Below, in pieces: positions 36,480 through 48,033 of a DNA stretch of 62,000 nt. Position numbers and translations under genes: made by a program. Positions within the stretch are counted from its first letter, which is position 1; each line of letters opens with the position of its first letter. The DNA is from Chrysomallon squamiferum (Eukaryota; Mollusca; Gastropoda; Neomphalida; Peltospiridae), in NCBI GenBank assembly GCA_012295275.1, contig CM022665.1, positions 45,486,595 to 45,548,594 on the forward strand. Reading direction: 5' to 3'. The notes beneath the pieces are model-generated. The model made no database searches. It saw nothing but the letters and a program-made list of their open reading frames with translations, and was not told the origin of the DNA.

Positions 36480-38336
36480 TTTTTTTTCTTTCTTCAAATA
36501 AAGATGAAAGAAATCAAATTAAATAATTTAATAAAAAATAAATAAACATATTAATAAATGTATAAATTAATAATAATTTAATTTCTATAATTTGAAAGAA
36601 ATATTCAATACAAAATATGTCAATGAAGAAATGATAATAAAAAAAAATAAAAAAAAATTCAAAGTGGAATATCAGTTTATGACTTGTCTTAAAAAATCGT
36701 ATATTTTATTAAAAAAAAGTTTAATTACATGTTTCTAAATTAGCAGTTTAAACTGAATAATGTAACCTTGGTGATAACATAAACATCTTTTTTTTTACAT
36801 TCCACCTGGCAGCTTTTTTGATATCCAATCAATCTTTGTTAAAAGATAATATAGTGTGCCCTATTAATACACACAACCCTAGTGTTATCAATAATATGTC
36901 TTAAATATTTCAAGGCTAATGCATTAAACACATTTCTTTTCTGATATTTGTGAACAGCGTAAATAATGTAGATGCAATTTACGAAATATTTTTTAAAACA
37001 TCATTTTCCGTCTGTTGTGTAAACCATTTTCGAGCACATTTCAAGATGAAAAACACAAAGCAACATTTTCACTGAATTTTTTTTTTTTTATCTACTGTTT
37101 GTTTTGGATTTTGTTGACAAATTTTAAAGCCCTGTGCATGACTGTTATTCACGAAAAACAATAATTTTCCTCAGACTACATGTCATGTTATTTTATTAAT
37201 TTTAAGAATACAATTTTATAAAACATGTTTTACATATCAAACAGCTGATACCCCAGTGTACACACTCTCTGTCAGACGTTTTTCAAATACATAAATTTTA
37301 ATAAATATTTGCATTCATATACTGACACCTCCAAAAGGTTTTTCAGTAACATTCTTTTAAAATAGCTTTGTTTAACAAACACAGAGGCAGATGTATTTTA
37401 AATTTGCATTCTGTATTTGTAAAGACTTTTGAAGATTACTCTTATCATATGAAACTGGCTTCTGTTAATGAATCAAAATATAAGATAAATGAAAGTATCT
37501 TGTAAATTTAAGAAACTTCCTTTCATTTACATAATTCTAATTCTATAGCTCAGGCAATGAAAGATACCTATTTTCTTTTCCTTTTTTGTAAATTTAAAAA
37601 TTATTTTTTATAGGAAAAAAAAAGGGAAAAAAAAAAAAGAAACAGTAAGAAAGAATTTTTTTTTTTTCAACAGCCTAACTACTCACAAAACAGTTCTAAT
37701 TTTGCCACAATCATAACACTGTCTCCAGGCAGTCAGCAATTACTTCCCCTTAATGGTGTAATTGGAATATGAAATTATGGTTTATTTGACAATTGTTGTC
37801 ATTGCATTTCTCCAGGTTTTAGGTTTTTTTTTTGTTTTTTGTTTTTTTTTATATTTAAAAACTAATTATCAGAAATGCAATCCCTGATACACAAAATCAG
37901 TTGTTTCCAATTATCATTTAGTCACAGACTACAAGTCAAATTTTAATATCACTAAATATTCCAGAAAGAGTTACTTACCTTGTTGAAGAAACTGTAAACA
38001 TTTTGAAGGCTTTTTGTCCTGATTTAATTAAAGATTTTCATAAAACATTATGCTGATACCAAAAACAGCTAAAATGTTTAAGAAGCCTAAAAGAAATAAA
38101 AATAAAAATAAAATACCTAATTATGCTCATACATTCTGCTATCCAACTAAAGTTAAAATGAAAAAAAAAAAAAAAAATGATCCGTATGTCGATTAATAAT
38201 GTTTGTATTTCACTATAATAATATCCTTATTTTCACTACATATGCATGTGTGTATTTTTAAAACTAATAGGAAAAATACGGTAAAATATTTATATACATA
38301 TTAAAATTTATTTTTAGATTTAAAAAAAAAGTATAA

Positions 38337-38370
<34 letters not shown>

Positions 38371-40066
38371 GAATTATTACTCTTAAATTTTCCCTCCTCT
38401 GTTAGTGTTACCCAGGCAACGACATATATGTATGTAAATGATCAAAATTATATATATATAAATATTACTTAATATTACAACATTAGAACCTTGCTTAAAC
38501 GTTATCTGCTGTCTTTTAAGTGTCAAATTAATTCATTTCCTAAGTTAATCATTTCGATGATAATCTTAAATAAATCATTTTTTCTGGTTTTATGATTGTC
38601 GTGATTAATCGATAATAGATAATAAACTGCGTATAAAACAAATGCATAATCTATTCTCTATTATTTAAATATTACCTTTCCTATTTCCAGGTTTTGGATA
38701 AAATTATTCTAAAGGCAGAGTAATTTGATTAGGCAAAATAAAACAACTCGGATGCAAATTTTGATGCAAACGCCGATTTACATTATCTCCTATATCAAAA
38801 CAAAGGGGAGATTACTGTATTTAATAAATGGATGCACATCAAATTATTCCCTATAAATAAATGCTACCGGAAATAAATTATAAAATGCTTTGATAAATGT
38901 TTCAAATTTTAATCTGTTTTTAGAAAATATATATTAAACGCTGCTTCTTATGGTTAAATTTATAGGTTCCAAAATAAAAAATAAATTAAATTATATCTAT
39001 ATATTATAGAAAAGATTAGTACAAAAAGTATAAATAATAATGATGATGATCGTGATGATGCTATTATCGTACTACTATGCTATTATGATACTATTATTAA
39101 AAAAACACCCCAAAAGACTTTCAATAATAATATATTAGAATTTATTAGATACTGTTATAAAGACATTATAGCAGGTATTAAGACTATTTTAACACAGGTA
39201 ACATTTTATGACATCACGGATGACATTTCCTGTTGTAGTATATTACAGGTATGTTATGCTATGTTATAGGATTTGATATAATTTTCAGGTCTGTATATTC
39301 AGTTTTATTTTGTCAGTATACTTAAAGGGTGAAAAAGATGAACAGAATCCCTGACTTTACTCCATAATTTACATATTTATCAATTTCTCTGTTAAATTTG
39401 CATAAAAATATAAAATATATTGGCTATGCGACGTCACGTTAGAAAACAATAATAAAAAGAATACATGACAATAGTCTCGCGATACAAAAGAATTTTTTTT
39501 ATTAGTTTGATTAACACCATACAGTTCAGACGTTTCAACGTATTAATCCAGTGAATAATTCCAACACTGAGAAGTCTGACGTTTCCTTATTTATATTATT
39601 TTAGTATACACAATAATTAAAATAATTGTGGTTAAACTTGAAAAGTAGTAGTTTAACAAAAGAACTTTTATTACAAATATGATTCGTACTTTCAGTTTGG
39701 AAATATAATGACGTTTCATATGAAATGTCACTTTTAGATTGTCAAATTAACTAAGTCTTATTTATGGTCACCATTTAATCTTTCCTAATTTTTTAATTAT
39801 TAATTTTTGTTTTTAATTTAAAGGGTGTAAATTACAGTAAATTAACAGAAGTTAACAGGCTCATCAAACTTGAACAAAAAACAAAAAGAACCCCAAATAC
39901 AACAACAACAAAAGAAACAACAACAAATTTCATTTAAATGAACTGATACACTAAACGTGACTAAGAACTGATATGTTAGTTATTTGATTTTATATGTGTA
40001 TGTGTGTATGTATATATATCTATATATATATATATATATGTTTATTTATTTATTTATTTATTACAG
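36480..40066. other. Non-coding AT-rich stretch upstream of the ankyrin gene
   Basis: No gene seen. It contains poly-A/T runs and a TAA repeat (38338-38372). The promoter and any non-coding first exon of the ankyrin gene must lie in or before this stretch, because its first coding exon starts behind an acceptor at 40066. No promoter element can be singled out. Confidence 0.45.
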
Positions 40067-40237
40067 AATGTTTGGTGCTGAATGACTGAACTGTTGAAGG
40101 TACAGCAATGGCTAATGTTTTCCATGTCGAGTTTGGAATCAACGACACACCTCTGACGAGAGCACTAGAAGAAGGAAATTACACAACTGCAGAACGACTG
40201 ATTGTTGAATGTTCAAACCCATCTTACCTCGATGAAG
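40067..40237 (+). CDS. Ankyrin gene exon 1 (5' UTR end plus codons 1-44)
   Basis: Acceptor TTATTACAG precedes 40067, so a non-coding exon lies upstream. The ATG at 40108 starts the frame that matches the ankyrin pattern. Donor GTCTGT begins at 40238, phase 1. Confidence 0.85.
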
Positions 40238-43223
40238 GTCTGTATGAAAGAGAGGCAGGCATAATCAATGACAAAACAGCTTATAAAAATTATTCAAATC
40301 CAAGTTTTTCTGACAGTACCTGATCGTGTAACATTCAAACCCAAGTTTTCTTATACCACCTCATGTAATATTCAAACCCAAGTTTTTTGATGATACCTGA
40401 CCATATCTACTCAGCAAAATTGTTCAGTTATTTCCCAATCCAACCACTGTCTTGTGCTTCGTACATTAGATTCTGTGCCTTAATGTCTCTTGGAAAGTGT
40501 GTACTGTCCTTACTCCCTAGATCTCCAAACAGACAGATCACCTGTGGCTGTGAAGTAGGAAAATGCACACAGATTGTTTTAAATGAGTATTTTTCAATTT
40601 GTAAAACTGTCACTGGTTAAAATAAATGGAAGGAATTCCCTGTATCACATGGCCTGGTCACTGTAGTGGCCAGTCTGAATATTGATACAATATGTTTGAC
40701 CACTATAAAGGCCATTCATATTCTAAAGGTTAAAATATTGTGTATTACTGATGAATGATTTTTGTCTAAAAGTGATGGTATGTGCTGTGTTTTCTGTATA
40801 GAAAAATTCACATGCAAGCTCTCTTTTTCTGCTAACAAGAGGAATATTCTTTTGTGTTCAAGAATATATTAATTTTTTTTTTAAAAATGTTTTTGTTATA
40901 TTTAAAATGAACATAGACATGTAGAGTAAAGTACAGTATTGATTTTGTTTTATAGATATAAAGAAATGTCTGTAATTCTTGAGTGTGTGTGTATGTCTGT
41001 CAGTATCTATCTGTCTCTCTCTCTCCATTTGTCTGCCTTTGTTCATCCATCTATGTACATGTGTGTGTGTGTGTATGTGTCTGTCCATCAATATATGTAT
41101 TTGTGTATGTATGTATGCATGCATGCATGCATGTCTGTCTGTCCGTCCATCCGTCCGTCCGTCCGTCCATCCATCCATCCATCCATCCATCCATCCATCC
41201 ATCCATCTATCTATCTATCTATCTTTCTGTCTGTCAGTCTGTCTTTCTGTATACATGTGTCTTGCTATTTTTTTCAGGCTGCTACCAAAGGACCCCAGTG
41301 TTTATCTGCCTGTGTGGAGTGGATGAGGAAGAGGAGCGAGTGACGACGAGGAATTTTTTCTTAGCTCGACTCATCGTAGAACACGGAGCTAATGTTAACT
41401 ACAGAGTTCCACAGGTTTGTGTGCAACTGTAGTTCACTATATAGAGATATATATAATAAATAACAGTTCATATATATATATATATATTTCATTGTTTATT
41501 TATAATAAATAACAATTCAAAATTTTTTCTATAATAAATTATTAAACAACAATTCATTAATTATTTATAATAAATAATAATTTGTTAACTGTTTATAATA
41601 AAGAACAATTAATTATTATAACAATACATTAATTATTTATAGTAAATAACAATTCATTAATTATTTATAATAAATAACACTTAACTATTTATTTATAATA
41701 AATAACAATTCATATATTATTTATAAAGATAACAATTCATTGTTTATTTATGATAAATAACAATTCACTAATTGTCTATAATAAATAAATATGTATTAAT
41801 TATTTATGGTGTCAGTTACATAACAATTTTTTTGGAGCTGTTTATCTCCAAAACAAACCAGGGAAAAGAAAAAAAAAAAAAAAATTAAATTTTTTATTTA
41901 TTTATTATTGTTTTCATTTAGTTAAGTGATAATGTATGTTTGTCAAATGCATCCAATATCCACGACTTTCCTGTGCACTATCACATATAAGAATATTTTT
42001 GTGGTTCATGTAGATATAAAACCGTGGGACATTTTAACATTTAAAATTTACCTTTTGGAAACTGACAATATCACAGCTGCCAGTGCTGAGGAATAATTCT
42101 TAAAATGCTATATTTTATTTTTATTTTTATTTCTGTTTCTATTTCATTTTATTTTATTTTATTTTATTATTAATTTTTTATTTATTTTTGAATTTTTTTT
42201 TACTTCATTGATGTATTTATTTATTTATTTATTTACTAATTTAATTTTTATTAATACAAAAAAAATTATTATATTTTATTTTATCACAATTTTTTTATTT
42301 TACTTTATTTTATTTTATTATTATTATTATTATTTTATTTTATTTTATTTATTTTATTTATTATTTTTTTAAAATTTTTTCTCTGAAAATGAAAAAATGT
42401 TTTGATGACAACAATCTTGTGTTTATTTGTTGCAGACTTTGTGTGGTTCACAATAATCTTGTGTTTGTTTATTGCAGACTTTGTTTGGTTCTGAATACAT
42501 AGGACCAGGAAAGACGTGCTTGGAGTTGCTGGTTGATTTTTATAATGATCTGACACACGACAGTGAACACTACAACATAAAAACATGGTATGTGTTGTCC
42601 TGTTATTTATTTATTTTTAATTTATATTTTTTGTATATTAGATAACTGAGTAATTCTAAACTTTTATTAATGAGAACAGGATAAAAAAAACATGTATGTT
42701 TTTAATGTATATTTTTATTACTGAATTTCATTTGAGCTTTTATTCATCACTATAGAATAACATTTGAAACAAGTTTATTTGAAAAAAAATTATGATACTA
42801 GTTACAGATTCAGAAATAATGCAGGAAAAAGAAAGAATTTTATCAATGTATTAAAATTAAATAATTAAAAAAATTTGAAAACTGTTACCTTAATTGTATA
42901 TAAAATATAAAATAAATAAATAAATGAATGAATAAATAAATTAAAATATCTCTATATATAATTTTTAATTTATTAACATTAAATAATTCCAAAAATTTGA
43001 AAACTGTTACCTTAATCATATATAAATATAAAATAAATGAATGAATGAATGAAAGAATGAATAAATTAAATATATATATTTATATATTCATATATATATA
43101 TATATATATATATATTTCTTCAATGTATTAAAATTAAACAATTCCAAAAATTTGAAAACTGTTACCTTAATCATTTAATAAAATATAAAATATGTAAATA
43201 AATAAATGAACAAATAAAAGAAT

Positions 43224-43255
<32 letters not shown>

Positions 43256-43857
43256 CACACACACACACACATATATATCTACATCTATCTATCTATCTAT
43301 CTATCTACATACACTTCATTATCTATTTAATTTTTGTAGCACATTTAAAAATTTCATTTTATTGTCTCTGTTTGACTGTAATTAAAATCAGTTACGTATT
43401 GTTATATTTTATTTTATTTTATTTTATTTTATTTTATTTTATTTTATTACCTTCCAGGCAGATGTACCACAGAGGGTGGGACCCGGCAGTGGACATTGTG
43501 GTGGGTCTGGACAGGCAGTACCTGAGTACCGTCACTGACATCATAGACCACATGGAGGAACTCATTCTGATCATCCTGAGTAAGATTTGTAACAAGCGCA
43601 TTTTAATTTAAAAAGGAAATAATAATATGAAATTAAAATTTAAAGAGTTTTTTTTTTTTTTTTTGTTTGGAGGAACTGATTCTGATCATCCTTAGTAAGA
43701 TTTGCAACAAGTGTTTTTTAATTTTAAAAGGAAATAATAATAAGAAATTAAAATTTAAAGAGTTTTTCTTGTTTGTTTATTTTTATTTATTTATTTATTT
43801 ATTTATTTTTATTTATATTATTTATTTATTTATTTTATTATTTATTTATTTATATAT

Positions 43858-43934
<77 letters not shown>

Positions 43935-44114
43935 TTAATAATTTGAGAAAAAGAAATATTGTCAGAATAATTATTTGAATTAGTATGTATGTGGGATTTA
44001 TATTATTCTGTAATTTAAAAAAAAAAAAATGTATAATGTATTGAAATTTCCTAAATTTCATATAATTAAGACTGCAAAAGTTTCATATAACTAAAATATC
44101 TTGTAAAAATTATG

Positions 44115-44188
<74 letters not shown>

Positions 44189-47100
44189 TATAAATAAATT
44201 AATGCATGTATGCTCGTTTTTTTCTTTTTGTAACGAATGTTTTTTGTTGTTTTTTTGGTTTTTTTTACATCCATTCATTCATCCATCTAAACAACAACAA
44301 CACCAACAACAACAACAACAGCAGCACAATCTATCAGAAAACACACACACACAACACAATGCACCAAAAAAAAAAAAAAAAAATGAATAAGAAAACTAAT
44401 CAACATATATATATTTTTTAACTAATCAATATATATATATATATATTTTATTTTATTTTTAAAACCAGGCAACGGAGGAGACCCGAACATCCTTGACGAG
44501 AACCGGATGACACTGATGCACCGCATCGCCATGGTCAGCCGCGACCCACGCCTTGTCAGGCTGCTCTGCGACTTCGGCGCCAACGTCAATGCTGTCGATA
44601 ATTACGGAAACACGCCGCTGTTGGCCCTGTGTGACGTCAGCATATCTGATGTGTACGACTTCATGGAGGACCTGTCCCCTCCAGCGATGACACCCTGGAA
44701 GACAGCAGGGCCAGTTTGTGCGTGAGGAACGAACTGCTCGATTATTTTCTGAGCAAACGAGAATTAGAGGTGGGTTCTCTTATATTTATTTTTTTTAAAT
44801 ATTTATTTATTTATTTATTTATTTGTATTTATAGTTTAAAAAAAATTACACGCACACACACACATATATATGTATTTATGTTTATATATATTTAAAATAT
44901 TTATTTATTTATTTATATTTATAGTTAAAAAAAAAATTACACACACACAAACACACACACATATATATATATATTTATTTTAAAATAAAAAAATTTATAG
45001 ATGGTCCATATGTATTTTTTTATATATTTTTTTATTTATTTATATTTATAGTTTAAAAAAAAAATTACTGACACCACACATAATTCATGTTTATATATAG
45101 ATTTAAAATATTTATTTATTGACATTTATAGAAAAAAGGCTGTAGCATGCATTTGTGTAGTAGATGTATTTATGACATTTGTACATTAAAGGTTTTATTT
45201 ATTTATTTGTTTTTGATATTTTAAAAAAAAAAAGTTTCTCCACCATGTATATATATATGAATTTATGTTTATATATTTTTAGAATATTTATTTTTCAAAA
45301 CATTTATAGAAAAAAGGACACACACGTGATCAGAAATTTGTGATTATGGTGATGGATGTGTTTTTAATATCTGTTAAAATAATTTATTTGTTTATAGACA
45401 GTGTTTATAGTTTTAAAAAAGTTTGCTGTTTTAAACATATTTATATATTTATGTTGAAAATGCATTAAAAAGCTGATATATATTTCTTTTTTGCTGGGAT
45501 TTTGTTAAACATTCATTCATTCCCTTTCATGTTAAAAGAGAGAATTCAGCTAGATGAAATGTTGACAATTTTAAAGGTTTTGTTGTAAATGTGTTTGTGA
45601 TACACAAAAACATTTTTTATTTATGTAAAAGAGGAAGAAACCCTTATGTAAATATAATTTTCAAAACGAACACACAGAAAATAGCACACAGACTCATAGA
45701 TGTATATATATGTTTATTTGTCTATCTCTACATTTTATTCTAAATGATACACAATTGTTTATAATCATTACAATTTTAATTGTTTATAGACTGTAATTTT
45801 TATGTTTGTTTGCTATTTTTAAACAGTTTAGACACACAGAACATCCTAGGACAGACAGTGTTTTTTCACTGAGTACATGTTTGTTGTTAAAATAAATTAT
45901 GTATGTTTGTGTATTGAAACAGAGAAGACACACAGAACAACCTAGGACTGTGTGTTGTAAATATACAAACACAAATACATATTTGTAACACACACATTCA
46001 AATTATGTTTGTGTATTGAAACAGTTAGACACACAGAACAACCTAGGACAGACAGCTTTGTTTCACTGTATACATGTTTGTATGCTGTAATAAATTATGT
46101 TTGTTTGTGTATTGAAACAGCTAGACACACAGAACAACCTAGGACAGACATCTTTGTTTCACTGTATACATGTTTGTATGCTGTAATAAATTATGTTTGT
46201 TTGTGTATTGAAACAGCTAGACACACAGAACAACCTAGGACAGACAGCTTTGTTTCACTGTGTGCTCAGGGGTGACATGGACAGTGTTCACAAGTTGTTA
46301 AAATTCGGAGCTAACCCAACGCTGAGAGGCTGCGTGTGGGAAACAAGGAAGAGAAAAAGGTTTTTGTTTTTTAAATATACGTAAAATAAAATAAAAATAA
46401 AAATAATAAAAAAAAAAGGTTCTGAGACCACGTTTTAGTTGGCTAGAGTTAGGTGATATGATTAGTTTTAATACCATTTTTTTTTTTTTTTTTTTTTTTT
46501 TTGTGATGAAATAAATAGAAATTAATAAAAAATTTACTCCTATTTTTAATCTGTGAAAAGTTATTTTTTAATATTAATTACTGAAATTAATAATAATAAT
46601 AATAATATATAATAATAATAATATATATATATATATATTTGAAGTTATTGTTTACTTTCACTTAAAAAAACTGTCAACAATCTGCATTATTATTAATATT
46701 GCATAGATTATAATGATGAATAATATTACTTGAATATTGCAAATATGGTCATGAGTAATATTAATTGAATATTGCAGTGTTATCATCTTGAATAATATTA
46801 CCCGAATATTACAAGTGTCATGATGCTGAATAATCATTTTTGAATACTGCATTGTGTTGTGATGTTCAATAATATTACTGGAATATTACTGGAATACTGC
46901 AGTGTTGTGATGTTGGATAATATTACCGCATATTATTTGAATACTGCATTGTGTTGTGATGTTCAATAATATTACTGGAATATTACTCAAACACTGCATA
47001 GTGTTGTGATGTTGAATAATATTACTGCATATTACTTGAATACTGCATAGTGTTGTGATGTTGAATAATATTACTGGAATATTACTGCAATACTGCATAG

Positions 47101-47995
47101 TTTTGTGATGTTGAATAATATTACTGGAATATTACTTGAATATTGCATAGTTTTGTGACGTTGAATATTATTACTGGAATACTGCATAGTTTGGTGATGT
47201 TGATTGAACAATATTACTGGAATATTGCATTTAATTGTGATGTTGAATAATATTACTGGAATATTACACATAAACTTTATAAAAAAAAAAAAAATTTTTT
47301 TTTTTTTTTTTTTTTTCAGGAAACTCTCTCCTCTTTTTGCTTCATTCCTGTCCATACCGATTCAGAGGTCGTTGAACTGGCAGAACATGCATCACAAACT
47401 GACTGCTGCACCTCAACAGTTAGCTCACCTTGTTGACGCAGGTAACAATAATTTAAAATTTTTTTAATTTTTATTCGTAACCAATTTATAAGCTTTAAAT
47501 TTACCTTTGCTAGCTTGAAAAAACATTCCAAAAAAAAAAAAAAAAATGAAAACTATTTTAAAAAAAAATAAATAAAACTTTGCCTACAGTTTATCTGAGA
47601 GATTTTTTTTGGTTTTTGGGTGTGGTTTTTTTTGGCATGTTTTTGGGAAATTGACAATTGAGGTAATGTAGCTGTTGTTGAAATTATGTATGAATAAATA
47701 TTGACTTAATATTTGAACATATTTTTTAATATAAAAAGTGAAACACATATTTTTTTTGTATTGATGGTTTCAAAGACAAAACAAACAGCTAAAATTTTAG
47801 ATGCTATGGGGCCAGTGACTCCCAAACATTTTCAGGCTGATGTCACTTTGGCTTTCAGACAACATCCTTCAACTTATTATTATTATTAAATACTATTTTT
47901 ATTTTTATTTCTTTATTTTTTATTGTTGTTATTGATGTTAATAGTATTATCATCTCATAAATATGTGCAAAAAAACCCCTCAAAACACAGATGCT

Positions 47996-48033
<38 letters not shown>

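Noticed and set aside
43667-43978. 103-codon frame beginning [10 protein letters not shown]
   Set aside because: It starts in the duplicated end of exon 4 and continues into a TTTA array; not an independent gene.
46009-46275. Plus-strand frame encoding a 32-residue tandem repeat
   Set aside because: It is a non-coding frame through the 96-bp array (96 is divisible by three); exon 6 is read in another frame.
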